The notes beneath the pieces are model-generated. The model saw only the letters and a list, made by a program, of their open reading frames with translations. It was not told where the DNA came from and searched no databases. The position numbers and the translations under genes were made by a program. 64,000 nucleotides of DNA from Mucisphaera sp965279675 (lineage in GTDB: Bacteria; Planctomycetota; Phycisphaerae; Phycisphaerales; Phycisphaeraceae): assembly GCF_965279675.1 (NCBI RefSeq), contig NZ_CBDIIJ010000002.1, positions 2,356,001 to 2,420,000 of the forward strand, given 5' to 3'. Every line of letters begins with the position of its first letter. Positions within the stretch are counted from its first letter, which is position 1. Of this stretch, positions 1 to 8,915 are shown in pieces.

Positions 1-1161
1 GAAATCCTGGCTGTAACGTCGCTCATCGACGAAGCTCGAAGGCGCTTCCATCAGCAGCGTGTCGCCGGGCTGAAGCACGATGTCGCCGATCTTCTGCTGC
101 AGCCGCTGACCGTCGCGGGCCACGGCGATCACCGCCGCGTTGTAGACCGAGCGAAACCGACCGTCTCGAATCGTCTTGTTTACCAGCGGGCAACGGCTGG
201 AGACAACCGCTTCGATCAGCCTCCGCGACGACCGGGGCGCGTCGAGCTTGAAGACCTGATGCTCAGCAGGAGCCAGCCCCCGAATCTTCCGAAGGTCGAC
301 CACCGAAGCCACCATCCCGACGAAGACCAGCCGGTCGTTGGAGGCCAGCTTCTCGTTCGGGCCGACCGCTGCCATCGACGTACCGGCGCGGTCGATCTCC
401 GCCAGATACAGGCCGGGCAGATGACGCAGCCCGGCCTCCTCGATCGTGCTCCCCACCAGCGGGCCATCCGGTTCCACGATCATCTCGACCGCGTACTCCC
501 TGGCCCCGTTCTCCTGCCGCAGGGCCGGCTGACGATCGGGCAGCAGCCAGCGGCCCACCAGCAGCAGGTAGGCCAGCCCCGCCAACGCACAAGGGAGCCC
601 AACCCAGGCGATCTCGAACATCCCCAGACCACTGCCGATCGATGGGTCTTCGAGCATCCGACCGTGCACAACAAGGTTGGTCGAAGTGCCGATCAGGGTG
701 CACATCCCGCCAAGCATCGCCGCATAACTCAGCGGGATCATCAGCCGTGACGGGCTGACGCCGATCTTCTTCGACCAGTCGCCCACGATTGGCAGAAAGA
801 CCGCCACCACCGCCGTGTTATTGAGAAATCCCGAGAGCAACGCCGCGGGCGGCATCAGCCGCGACTGGGCCGCCAACGCACTCTTCGGCAGTCCCAGAAA
901 CCACCGCGCCATCATCTCCGCCGCCCCGGTATGACGCAGCCCCGCTGCGACGATAAACAGCATCGCAATCGTTATCAGCCCGGGATTCCCGAATCCCAGC
1001 ACGAGATCGCCCGCGTCCGGCATCCGATCGCTAAACAGCGACAGACTCGCCAACAAGACCACCGTGCCCAGCAGCACCACATCAGGCCCGGTCAGATTCC
1101 AGGCCAGCGCGAGCATCATCAGCCCGAGCGTTCCAAGCGTGATCCAGGCTTCCCAGGGCAT
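1..1161 (-). CDS. SLC13-family anion permease with TrkA-C domain (partial, probably sulfate)
   Basis: The gene runs off the left edge, so only the first 387 codons are present. The start is the ATG at 1161, four bases after the cysC stop, which makes it the third gene of cysQ-cysC-permease. The translation opens with hydrophobic segments (MPWEAWITLGTLGLMMLALA), and the part before the hydrophilic region contains the SLC13/DASS hallmark of a hairpin-type segment with GFLNNTAVVAVFLP and, further on, GTSTNLVVHG. The last visible residues (LQPGDTLLMEAPSSF) match an RCK_C/TrkA-C cytosolic domain, as in long SLC13 permeases that carry such domains between two membrane halves. The family moves sulfate, dicarboxylates or other anions with sodium. 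Sulfate is inferred from the neighbouring activation genes. The second membrane half lies outside the window. Confidence 0.85.
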   Translation of the reverse strand, partial: MPWEAWITLGTLGLMMLALAWNLTGPDVVLLGTVVLLASLSLFSDRMPDAGDLVLGFGNPGLITIAMLFIVAAGLRHTGAAEMMARWFLGLPKSALAAQSRLMPPAALLSGFLNNTAVVAVFLPIVGDWSKKIGVSPSRLMIPLSYAAMLGGMCTLIGTSTNLVVHGRMLEDPSIGSGLGMFEIAWVGLPCALAGLAYLLLVGRWLLPDRQPALRQENGAREYAVEMIVEPDGPLVGSTIEEAGLRHLPGLYLAEIDRAGTSMAAVGPNEKLASNDRLVFVGMVASVVDLRKIRGLAPAEHQVFKLDAPRSSRRLIEAVVSSRCPLVNKTIRDGRFRSVYNAAVIAVARDGQRLQQKIGDIVLQPGDTLLMEAPSSFVDERRYSQDF

Positions 1162-1165
1162 GGCT

Positions 1166-1807
1166 TTAAGATCGGTCCGTCGAAGCGTCCACGTTCAGAA
1201 GCCCACGGCGCTCGAGATCGCCGATCACCGCGGCTACCTCCTCCTCCAGCGTCATCCGATCGGTATCAAGCACCAGCTCCGGCGTTTCCGGCTTTTCGTA
1301 GGGTGAACTGATGCCCGTGAAATCAGAGATCTCCCCCGCACGAGCCTTCCTATAGAGCCCCTTAGGGTCACGGCTCTCCGCGGCTTCCAGCGAACAATCC
1401 ACCAGCACCTCGATAAAGGCCAGCCCCGCCGAGGCATGCAGCTCACGCACTTTCCGCCGATCCTCACGAAAAGGGCTGATGAAACTGGACAACACCAGCA
1501 CCCCCGCATCGGCAAAGAGCTTCGCGACCTCGCCGATCCGTCGGATGTTCTCGACCCGGTCTTCTTCAGAAAACCCCAGGTTGGCATTGAGCCCCATCCG
1601 GACGTTGTCGCCATCGAGCCGGTAGCAGAGACGACCCCGCTTGATCAGTTCGGCCTCCACGGCCACCGCCACCGTGCTCTTGCCGCTGCCCGAAAGGCCC
1701 GTGAACCAGATGGTCGCCCCATGCTGGCCAAGCAGTCGCTCGCGATCGGCTCGGGTCACCTCTCCGCCATGCCAGGTCACGTTGGTCGCGCGTTGATCAG
1801 ACATCAT
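1166..1807 (-). CDS. cysC: Adenylylsulfate (APS) kinase
   Basis: This 213-residue cytoplasmic enzyme phosphorylates APS with ATP to give PAPS, the sulfate donor for reduction or sulfation. It has an intact Walker A motif (GLSGSGKS, residues 37-44), the DGDN motif that follows in APS kinases (65-68), and the FISPFREDR segment typical of the lid region. Its length matches stand-alone CysC (about 200 aa). Two adjacent ATG codons can serve as start (1807 and 1804). The gene begins directly after the cysQ stop codon, so the two are likely translationally coupled. It is the only complete-looking APS kinase in the window, because the kinase domain fused to CysN has lost key residues. Confidence 0.95.
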   Translation of the reverse strand: MMSDQRATNVTWHGGEVTRADRERLLGQHGATIWFTGLSGSGKSTVAVAVEAELIKRGRLCYRLDGDNVRMGLNANLGFSEEDRVENIRRIGEVAKLFADAGVLVLSSFISPFREDRRKVRELHASAGLAFIEVLVDCSLEAAESRDPKGLYRKARAGEISDFTGISSPYEKPETPELVLDTDRMTLEEEVAAVIGDLERRGLLNVDASTDRS

Positions 1808-2791
1808 TCACTCCGCGGGCAGCGTAGCAACGGCATTCACCGCCTCGATCACCCGATCGTGCTCAAAGCCCAGACTCCCCGCGATCCCACGGTTGGCCGT
1901 CAAGGCACGACCGAGCGAGAAATCCAGCGGCTGACCGAGCACATCGGTCACGGTCCCACCCGCCTCCTCCACGACGATCGAGCCCGCCGCGTGATCCCAG
2001 ATCTTCTCCCGGTAGCCCGGCCGTGTCGGCATCCGCAGGTAGATCGACGCCAGCCCGCTCGCGAGCGCCGCGTACTTGGCCTGGCTGTCGATCCGGTAGG
2101 GGGGTTCGGTGACACCGAGGCGCTCGGCGATTGCCGCCGCCTGCCCCTGATCGCTATGCCCCGACTCCACCGACTCGCAGAATCGCAGCGGGGCATCCTC
2201 GATCGCTTTCAGGTCCCGTGCTTCAAGAGAGCCGTCTCGGCCCAAGGCGTACCGCGCGACCCCGCCTCCACGTCTCGCGGCCAGCAGCGTCCCTAAGCCC
2301 TGGCTGTCCGGCATCTCCAGATTCGGGCAGGCCAGCACCCCGAGGACCACCTTGCCCCCTTCAATCAAAGCCAAAGCGACCGCGTACTGCTCACCCCGCA
2401 GAAATCCCTTGGTCCCGTCGATCGGGTCCAGCGTCCAATATGCCCCCTTGCCCGCCGTGATCTCGACCGACCCCCGATCGATCCAGGCCAGCACCTCCTC
2501 TTCGCCGCAGTCCCGCCCCAGCGACGCCGAGACTTCCTCCACCACGGCTTCCCGGGTGCTTCTTTCCTCGTCGCTCCGCAGTTCGTCCGCAGACTCCTCG
2601 CCGACCACCGCGGTCACGCTCGGATGAGTCGCCAGATGCTGGCAAACAAGGGCCTGAGAGGCAAAATCAGCGACCGTCACCGGGCTTTTGTCCCGTTTTT
2701 CAAGGGTCTGAGGCGTCACCCGCCTGGCCTGAACCCGCTGGCAGGCCTCCGCTGCCAGCACCGCCGCCTCGATGGCCAGCCGGTAGGTCAT
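1808..2791 (-). CDS. cysQ: 3'(2'),5'-bisphosphate nucleotidase CysQ
   Basis: The product (327 aa from the chosen start) belongs to the inositol monophosphatase-like, lithium-sensitive phosphatases. It removes the 3'-phosphate from PAP (and PAPS), the toxic by-product of PAPS use. Visible metal-binding motifs are GEES (residues 64-67), DPIDGTKGF (122-130) and, near the C-terminus, WDHAAG followed by EEAGG. The ATG at 2791 was chosen because an AGGA-like site (CAGGACGAG) lies just before it and the family usually starts about here. The open frame continues to 2992, but that extra part would overlap cysD and has no family similarity. The gene is divergent from cysD and leads cysC and the permease. 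Confidence 0.92.
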   Translation of the reverse strand: MTYRLAIEAAVLAAEACQRVQARRVTPQTLEKRDKSPVTVADFASQALVCQHLATHPSVTAVVGEESADELRSDEERSTREAVVEEVSASLGRDCGEEEVLAWIDRGSVEITAGKGAYWTLDPIDGTKGFLRGEQYAVALALIEGGKVVLGVLACPNLEMPDSQGLGTLLAARRGGGVARYALGRDGSLEARDLKAIEDAPLRFCESVESGHSDQGQAAAIAERLGVTEPPYRIDSQAKYAALASGLASIYLRMPTRPGYREKIWDHAAGSIVVEEAGGTVTDVLGQPLDFSLGRALTANRGIAGSLGFEHDRVIEAVNAVATLPAE

Positions 2792-2975
2792 CTCGTCCTG
2801 TGAAACGCTCAAGCGATGCTCCTGTTCCCAGCCGGCTCGATCTGGACGCCGCCGAGCCACAGCCGCGATCCGGTCGCTAATCTGTAGGGTTCTCGAAAAA
2901 CGCCGATGAACCCCTAACGGGGATCGTAACACCCACAGCCCACCGAGTGCCGCGAGCCAGAGAGACCGACACCCC
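2792..2975. promoter_or_regulatory. Divergent promoter region between cysQ and cysD, with inverted repeats
   Basis: This 184-bp gap separates the two diverging sulfur operons and must hold both promoters. It contains AGGGTTCTC (2886-2894) and GAACCCC (2908-2914), which can pair loosely, and the short inverted repeat CCCCTAACGGGG (2911-2922). Similar AGGGTTTT/AAAACCCT elements occur upstream of PEP-CTERM genes later in the window. No clear -35/-10 pair was recognised. A role as operator or promoter is inference. Confidence 0.4.
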
Positions 2976-3920
2976 TTGACCGACACAGCCACCCCAACCA
3001 GCCAACACCTCGATGCTTATCGGCTCACCCACCTCCGCACGCTGGAGGCCGAGAGCATCCACATCATCCGCGAGGTCGTCGCCGAGTTCGACAAGCCCGT
3101 GATGCTCTTCTCGATCGGCAAAGACTCCTGCGTGATGCTCCACCTGGCACGCAAGGCCTTCGCCCCCGGCAAGCCTCCCTTCCCGCTCCTGCAGATCGAC
3201 ACCGGCTGGAACTTCCAGTCCATGTACGACTTCCGCGACAACTACATCGCCGGCGAACTCGGCCTGGAAGTCCTGGTCCACATCAACGAGGAAGGCGCCA
3301 AGCAGGGACTCAGCCCCTTCATCCATGGCAGCAAAACCTTCACCGATGTCATGAACCTCGGCGCTCTCCGCCAGGCCCTCGACAAATACGACTTCGACGC
3401 GGCCTTCGGCGGCGGACGCAGGGACGAGGAAAAGGCCCGAGCCAAGGAACGTGTCTACTCCTTCCGTGACGAGAACCACCGCTGGGACCCCAAGAATCAG
3501 CGGCCCGAGCTCTGGAACATCTACAACGGCGCCGTCCACAAAGGCGAGCAGATCCGGGCCTTCCCGCTCTCCAACTGGACCGAGCTCGACATCTGGCAGT
3601 ACATCCACCTGGAGAACATCCAGCTTGTCCCGATCTACTTCGCTTCCGAGATGGATGTCGTCGAGTTCGAAGGACAACTCATCGGCGTCGACGACGACCG
3701 CGTGCCCGAAGACCTCCTCAAGCAGAAACGCAAGGAATGGGTCCGCTTCCGCACGCTCGGCGACTACCCACTCTCCGGTGCCACCCCCAGCAAAGCTGAA
3801 ACACTCCCCCAGATCATCCAGGAAATGCTCCTCGCCACCCGCTCGGAACGCGAAGGCCGCGTCATCGACAAGGACCCCGGCGCGAGCATGGAAGAAAAGA
3901 AACGCCAGGGCTACTACTAG
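2976..3920 (+). CDS. cysD: Sulfate adenylyltransferase subunit 2 (ATP sulfurylase small subunit)
   Basis: CysD (314 aa) forms APS from ATP and sulfate, in a complex with the GTPase CysN. It is an N-type PP-loop protein with SIGKDS at residues 46-51, IDTGW shortly after, and the long conserved block GGGRRDEEKARAKER near residue 150. The C-terminal RFRTLGDYPLSGA and KKRQGYY match the family end. The assigned start is a TTG at 2976, which gives about 15 residues more than E. coli CysD. A start codon closer to the conserved RLTHLRTLEAESIHI block was not found, so the exact start is uncertain. It is followed after 17 bases by the CysNC gene. Confidence 0.95.
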   Translation: MTDTATPTSQHLDAYRLTHLRTLEAESIHIIREVVAEFDKPVMLFSIGKDSCVMLHLARKAFAPGKPPFPLLQIDTGWNFQSMYDFRDNYIAGELGLEVLVHINEEGAKQGLSPFIHGSKTFTDVMNLGALRQALDKYDFDAAFGGGRRDEEKARAKERVYSFRDENHRWDPKNQRPELWNIYNGAVHKGEQIRAFPLSNWTELDIWQYIHLENIQLVPIYFASEMDVVEFEGQLIGVDDDRVPEDLLKQKRKEWVRFRTLGDYPLSGATPSKAETLPQIIQEMLLATRSEREGRVIDKDPGASMEEKKRQGYY

Positions 3921-3937
3921 CCGCTGAATCACCGCCC

Positions 3938-5926
3938 ATGACCACCAGCCCCACCGATCCCAACCCATCGTCCAGCTACGCAGCCCGCGAAGCCGATCGC
4001 ATCGCTACCGATATCGACGGCTATCTCAAGCAGAACGAGCGCAAGGAGATGCTCCGCCTGCTCACCTGCGGCTCTGTCGACGACGGCAAGTCCACGCTCA
4101 TCGGCCGCCTGTTGTATGACTCCAAGATGGTCTACGAAGACCAGCTCGCCGCTCTCCAGGCCGACTCCGATCGCTACGGCACCACCAACACTGATTTCGA
4201 TCCGGCCCTTCTCACCGATGGCCTCAAGGCCGAGCGAGAGCAGGGCATCACCATCGATGTCGCCTACCGCTACTTCTCAACCGCCAAGCGCAAGTTCATC
4301 ATCGCCGACACCCCCGGCCATGAGCAGTACACCCGCAACATGGCGACCGGCGCGTCTAACTGCGACCTCGCCATCATCCTCATCGATGCCCGCCACGGCG
4401 TGCTAACCCAGACACGCAGGCACTCCTTCATCGTCTCCCTGCTGGGTATCCGACACGTGATCGTCGCCATCAACAAGATGGACCTTGTCGAACACAGCGA
4501 AGAAGTCTTCGACCGCATCCGCTCGGAATACACCGACTTCGCCGCCCGGCTCGACCTGCCCGACATCCGCTTCGTGCCGATCGCCGCGCTCCACGGCGAG
4601 AACGTCGTCAACCCCTCCGAGAACATGACCTGGTACAAGGGCGCGACCCTGATGCACCTCCTTGAAACGGTGCACATCGCCTCCGACCGCAACCTCATCG
4701 ACCTCCGCTTCCCGGTCCAGATGGTCAACCGGCCGAACCTCGACTTCCGCGGCTTCTGCGGGACCCTCGCCTCTGGCATCGTCCGGCCCGGCGACGAGGT
4801 CATGGCCCTCCCGTCTCGCCAGACCTCGAAGGTCAAGAGCATCGTGACGTTCGAAGGCGAGATCGATGAGGCCTTTCCGCCCATGGCGCCCACGATCACC
4901 CTTGAAGACGAGATCGATATCTCCCGAGGCGACATGATCGTCCACCCCCGCAACCTGCCCCGCATCGCCCGTCACTTCGAGGCCATGCTTGTCTGGATGA
5001 CCGACGAGCCCATGACCCCCGGACGTGGCTACCTCATCAAGCAAACCCACAAAGTCGTCCCCGCACGCATCAGCGACCTGCGCTACAGCATGGACATCAA
5101 CGCCCTGAGCCGTCAGGACGCCGACCAGCTCGAACTCAACGGCATCGGCCGCTGCCGGATCACGACGGATGAGCCGCTTATCTATGACCCCTACAAGACC
5201 AACCGCACCACCGGCTCCTTCATCGTCGTTGACCGCCTGACCAACAACACCGTCGGCGCTGGCATGATCCTCGACGTCTCCGCCGAACTCAGCGAGAAGG
5301 CCGAAGAGCACAAGACCGTCATCCAGAGCCCCTTCGTCGTCGGCAAGACCAGCGACATCACCCCGATCGAGCGAGCCCGCCAGCTCGGCCACCAGGGCTT
5401 CACCCTATGGATCACCGGCCTCACCGGTGCCGGCAAAGGCGCGCTGGCCTACGCCATCGAACGCCGACTGTTCGACCGCGGCTGCGCCGTCCACGTCGTC
5501 GATGGCGGGAGCACCCGACTCGGCCTCAGCCGAGGACTCGGCTTCGACGCCGATGACCGCACCGAGCACACCCGCCGGGCCGCCGAGGTCGCACGCATCT
5601 CCAACGACGCCGGACTCATCACGATCGCCTCGTTCCTCTCGCCCAGCGCCGCCGACCGCGCAATGGCCCGCGAACTCGTAGGCGCCAGCCGTTTCGCAGA
5701 GATCTATCTCTCCGCCCCGCTCGAATACTGCAGGCAACGTACCGGCTCCGACTTCTACGCCCAGGCCGAAGCCGGAAAGATCCAGGACGTCGCAGGCGTC
5801 AACGCGCCCTACCAGGCACCCACCGCACCGGACCTCGACCTGCCCACCCACGAACTGGACCTGGATGCCTGCGTCGAACGCGTGATCTCACTCATCGAAG
5901 CCCGCGGCTGGTTCGATGCGAAATAA
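3938..5926 (+). CDS. cysN: CysNC fusion: sulfate adenylyltransferase GTPase subunit with degenerate APS kinase domain
   Basis: The protein has 662 aa. Residues 1 to about 480 are CysN, a translation-factor-like GTPase that drives APS formation by CysD: G1 GSVDDGKST (45-53), DTPGH (124-128), NKMD (179-182), then the two beta-barrel domains. Residues from about 484 to the end align with APS kinase, as in the bifunctional CysNC/NodQ family. In this copy the P-loop reads GLTGAGKG (494-501), with Gly501 in place of the Ser/Thr that binds magnesium, and the DGDN motif reads DGGS (522-525). The kinase domain is therefore probably inactive or changed in function, which fits the presence of a separate intact cysC. 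The gene ends six bases before the convergent glycosyltransferase gene. Confidence 0.93.
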   Translation: MTTSPTDPNPSSSYAAREADRIATDIDGYLKQNERKEMLRLLTCGSVDDGKSTLIGRLLYDSKMVYEDQLAALQADSDRYGTTNTDFDPALLTDGLKAEREQGITIDVAYRYFSTAKRKFIIADTPGHEQYTRNMATGASNCDLAIILIDARHGVLTQTRRHSFIVSLLGIRHVIVAINKMDLVEHSEEVFDRIRSEYTDFAARLDLPDIRFVPIAALHGENVVNPSENMTWYKGATLMHLLETVHIASDRNLIDLRFPVQMVNRPNLDFRGFCGTLASGIVRPGDEVMALPSRQTSKVKSIVTFEGEIDEAFPPMAPTITLEDEIDISRGDMIVHPRNLPRIARHFEAMLVWMTDEPMTPGRGYLIKQTHKVVPARISDLRYSMDINALSRQDADQLELNGIGRCRITTDEPLIYDPYKTNRTTGSFIVVDRLTNNTVGAGMILDVSAELSEKAEEHKTVIQSPFVVGKTSDITPIERARQLGHQGFTLWITGLTGAGKGALAYAIERRLFDRGCAVHVVDGGSTRLGLSRGLGFDADDRTEHTRRAAEVARISNDAGLITIASFLSPSAADRAMARELVGASRFAEIYLSAPLEYCRQRTGSDFYAQAEAGKIQDVAGVNAPYQAPTAPDLDLPTHELDLDACVERVISLIEARGWFDAK

Positions 5927-5932
5927 GCCCGG

Positions 5933-7108
5933 TCAGTCTCGCTCGGTCCGCACCCACGCCGTCTGCCTGGCCACCACATATTTCACATACACCGGGATCT
6001 TCCAGAGCACGTAGCCCGGCACCGCCAGCAGATCCATCAGCCGCACCCGGCCCGCACCATCCCGGATCACCGCCACCACAACGGTCAGGCCAAGCAGAAA
6101 ACCCCAGACGAGCAGCAGCGTGCTCGCTGATTCCCCCTCGCCCGTGATGGCCCATACCAGCAGACTCAGCAACAGGGCCGCAACCCATCCCATACACAGC
6201 ATCGCCAGCGGGGGCACCGCCAGATCGATGCCCATCACCACCAGCGAGGGCCGACCGCTCAGAAGCCCGCGCACGATCAGCCCCGGCGCTCGTTTGAGCA
6301 GCGTGTTGAGGTGACCATGCTCCCAGCGAGTGCGCTGCGTGGCTCCAGCATCGTCACTCCCAGCCGCCGGACTCGTCACCAAAGCCGCTTCACACAGCAT
6401 CGGTGCATGCCCCTGCCCCGCCAGATTCAGCCCCAGCTCCATGTCCTCGACCAAATCACCAGATGCCCAAGGAACTAGTTTGACCACTGCCCAGGGGAAC
6501 GCCATTCCGGTACCCGTAAGCTGTGTCGGTAAGCCCAGCCGTGCAAGCCCACGCGCACGAACCAGGTTCTTAAAAAGAAACGCAAGCACCGAAATACGTG
6601 TCTTTAGTCCAGCTCGATGAGATGGATCCATCAGATAGACGGCTTGTGCAGGACACGACGTCACCTCAGCCTGACGAGCAATGGTTCGCAGTGCACCCGA
6701 CACGACTTCGCAGTCCGCGTCCACCACGATCAAAATGTCAGGTGGTCGCTCAGCAAGTCGCTCAATCCCGAATGCCAGCGCGTAACCCTTCCCCCGCTCG
6801 CTGGCGTGCTGACGCTCTATCACTTCAGCGCCCGCTTCACGAGCCAACGCAGCCGTATCATCGGTGCAGTTGTCCGCGATCACCATCAGCCGATCGACTG
6901 CCCGCAGTTGCTCACGCAGCGACCGCACCGTGTCAGCGATCCCGCCAGCCTCGTCATGGGCAGGCACCAGCACCGCGATCGGCCCGGGCTCTCTCCGATC
7001 GGAATCAACACTCTCAGGCAGCAGAAAACCAGCCCACGCCTCGAAGACCACCACCGCGATCCCCATGACCACCGGAAACACCACAAACAGCAGAAGCCAG
7101 GCGATCAT
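5933..7108 (-). CDS. Membrane-anchored family 2 glycosyltransferase
   Basis: The product has 391 aa. An N-terminal membrane segment (about residues 3-28) is followed by a GT-A fold catalytic region with a nucleotide-sugar site (PAHDEAGG near 49-56, DAD at 130-132), an acidic pair ED (221-222) and QRTRW (258-262). The last motif resembles the Q/RxxRW signature of processive GT2 enzymes. Two to three further membrane helices follow (about 285-350). The enzyme probably adds or polymerises sugars for an extracellular polysaccharide at the inner membrane. It is the last gene of the five-gene minus-strand cluster and overlaps the GT4 gene by four bases (ATGA). The sugar donor cannot be read from the sequence. 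Confidence 0.85.
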   Translation of the reverse strand: MIAWLLLFVVFPVVMGIAVVVFEAWAGFLLPESVDSDRREPGPIAVLVPAHDEAGGIADTVRSLREQLRAVDRLMVIADNCTDDTAALAREAGAEVIERQHASERGKGYALAFGIERLAERPPDILIVVDADCEVVSGALRTIARQAEVTSCPAQAVYLMDPSHRAGLKTRISVLAFLFKNLVRARGLARLGLPTQLTGTGMAFPWAVVKLVPWASGDLVEDMELGLNLAGQGHAPMLCEAALVTSPAAGSDDAGATQRTRWEHGHLNTLLKRAPGLIVRGLLSGRPSLVVMGIDLAVPPLAMLCMGWVAALLLSLLVWAITGEGESASTLLLVWGFLLGLTVVVAVIRDGAGRVRLMDLLAVPGYVLWKIPVYVKYVVARQTAWVRTERD

Positions 7109-8316
7109 GACGATGCACGCCCCCCGAACCGTTCGAAGGCCGTAGCCAGCGTTCGTGCTTCCTTGCTGGCGTCGTGACGCTCAAGCACTGCCTCACGCCC
7201 TTTCTCGCCCATCGCGCTGAGTTGCTCCTGGTCACTGGATAGCAACGCGACCAGCGCTTCGGTCAGTGCCTCCACATCACCCGCCGGCACCAGCCAGCCG
7301 TTCTCCCCATCCTCGACCAGCTCAGGGATCCCCGCGATGTAGGTGCTCACCACCGGCCTCCCGAGTGCCATCGCCTCCATCAGCACCACCGGCAACCCTT
7401 CGGCAAAACTGGGCAGAACCAACGCCCGGCTCGACTCGATCTCCGATCGAACTCGCTTGGCATCGACCCAGCCCGTGATCGTCACGAGGTCATCAAGCGC
7501 CAGCTCCCGGACGCGCTGTTCAATCACCCCGCGCATCTCGCCGTCACCCGCGAGCACCAGCTCGACCTCCATACCCCTGTCACGAACACGAGCGATGGCT
7601 TCCAGCAGCAGCAACTGACCCTTCTGCTCACACAACCGCCCCACACACACCAGCCGCGGACGCTCAGGCAAAGGCACAACCTCGGCCTCCAGAAAGAGGC
7701 CATCGAGCCCGCAGTGCACCTCGAAGATCTTCCCCCATGATTCGGCAGCCATCCACCGCATCAGTTGGCTCCGGCAGTAAGAGCTGATCGCCACCACCCC
7801 CTCGGCCGCTACCAGCTTCCTGGGAAGCCCGATCGCCGCCACCTTGTCGAAATCCTCCGGCCCGTGAACGGTAAAGCTCCAGGTCGGCCCGCCGAGCATC
7901 CGAGTGAGCAAACCCACCGTCGCCGAATTCGTACCGAAGTGAACGTGCAGGTGATCCACCGGACGCTCTTCGAGGTCGGCCACCAGCCTGGCCGCTTCCA
8001 TCAGATAAATCAGATGCCGCAATACCCCGCGATCCGACTTCCAGCCCATGCCCAACGCCGTGAGGCTCGCCCGCGTCCACCGAATCGGATGCCTGAGCTT
8101 CCACCAGGCAGCGACCAGAAGCAGGTTCCAGAACCCGCGCAGCAAAACCGTCGTTCGCTCGGCCTCGGCACGATCAGCTTCATCCACCAACGAATCGGTC
8201 TGACGAACCGAGTAACGATCCACCCGATGCCCAAGCGCCTCCAACGCAGCGATCTCCCGCCGGATAAAGCTGTGACTGACCTTCGGATACTGATTAACGA
8301 GGTAAGCGATCTTCAT
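7105..8316 (-). CDS. Family 4 glycosyltransferase (exopolysaccharide synthesis)
   Basis: This 403-aa protein has the GT-B fold of GT4 enzymes. The N-terminal MKIAYLVNQYPKVSHSFIRRE resembles the WcaL/colanic-acid type group. The donor half contains VCVGRLCEQKG and, later, the ExxE-type region SFAEGLPVVLMEAMALGRPVV that binds the nucleotide sugar. No membrane helix is obvious, so it probably works at the cytoplasmic face of the inner membrane. It overlaps its neighbours by four bases on both sides (ATGA with the HAD phosphatase gene and with the GT2 gene), so the operon is tightly coupled. Confidence 0.88.
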   Translation of the reverse strand: MKIAYLVNQYPKVSHSFIRREIAALEALGHRVDRYSVRQTDSLVDEADRAEAERTTVLLRGFWNLLLVAAWWKLRHPIRWTRASLTALGMGWKSDRGVLRHLIYLMEAARLVADLEERPVDHLHVHFGTNSATVGLLTRMLGGPTWSFTVHGPEDFDKVAAIGLPRKLVAAEGVVAISSYCRSQLMRWMAAESWGKIFEVHCGLDGLFLEAEVVPLPERPRLVCVGRLCEQKGQLLLLEAIARVRDRGMEVELVLAGDGEMRGVIEQRVRELALDDLVTITGWVDAKRVRSEIESSRALVLPSFAEGLPVVLMEAMALGRPVVSTYIAGIPELVEDGENGWLVPAGDVEALTEALVALLSSDQEQLSAMGEKGREAVLERHDASKEARTLATAFERFGGRASS

Positions 8317-8915
8317 CCGCAGCCCTCCGACCGTGACAGAATCACATCCGCCGCCTCACGCAGCGTACCCACACGCGCCGTAGCGATAAGCCCAGAAGCC
8401 GCCGGCTCCCGTCGTCCACCAGTGTCCACCAGCACCGTCCCCTGGCACCCGGCATGACGCCCGGAAACGACGTCGCGCTCGGCATCACCCACCATCCAAC
8501 TCCTGGTCAGATCGATCCCGTGCTCCCTGGCCAAGGTCACCAGCATCCCCGCTCCGGGCTTGCGCTCAAAATGCTCGACCACCCGCCGATCATCCGTCGC
8601 CGGTGCCGTCCCGCTGAAAGCCATCCCGACGAAGTGAATCCCATGCGGTTCCAGCAGTTCGGCCGTCCGCCGATTACATCGCTCGGCGTCCTCAGCCGTC
8701 ATCCACCCGCGCCCGATGCCAGACTGATTTGTCACGATAGCCAGCAGATACCCCGCATCCCTTAACCGCCGCAGACTCTCCACGGCATCGGCCTGCAGCG
8801 CCACTCCATCCGGATCGGCCAGGTAATCGCGATCTTCGATCACCGTGCCATCCCGGTCCAGAAAGACAGCACGCTGCCCGCCCACCACCGGCCAGCCTGG
8901 ACCTCTGCTGCTCAA
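8313..8915 (-). CDS. HAD-IIIA phosphatase, GmhB-like
   Basis: The product (200 aa) resembles D-glycero-D-manno-heptose-1,7-bisphosphate 7-phosphatase and histidinol-phosphatase-type HAD enzymes. It carries the nucleophile motif DRDGT (20-24), VTNQSGIGRG (motif II region) and the GDAERDV motif IV segment. The Cys/His zinc loop normally found in GmhB before the KP motif is absent; the sequence there is GTAPATDDRRVVEHFERKPG. The start is a TTG at 8915 with a good ribosome-binding site (GGGAGGTGAGGG) directly before it, overlapping the upstream GT2 stop as TTGA. In this operon it may prepare an activated heptose or other sugar phosphate, but the substrate is not certain. Confidence 0.8.
   Translation of the reverse strand: MSSRGPGWPVVGGQRAVFLDRDGTVIEDRDYLADPDGVALQADAVESLRRLRDAGYLLAIVTNQSGIGRGWMTAEDAERCNRRTAELLEPHGIHFVGMAFSGTAPATDDRRVVEHFERKPGAGMLVTLAREHGIDLTRSWMVGDAERDVVSGRHAGCQGTVLVDTGGRREPAASGLIATARVGTLREAADVILSRSEGCG

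Noticed and set aside
2877..3968. Long antisense open frame opposite cysD
   Set aside because: The translation is Val/Asp/Glu-rich without motifs, while the plus strand clearly encodes CysD.
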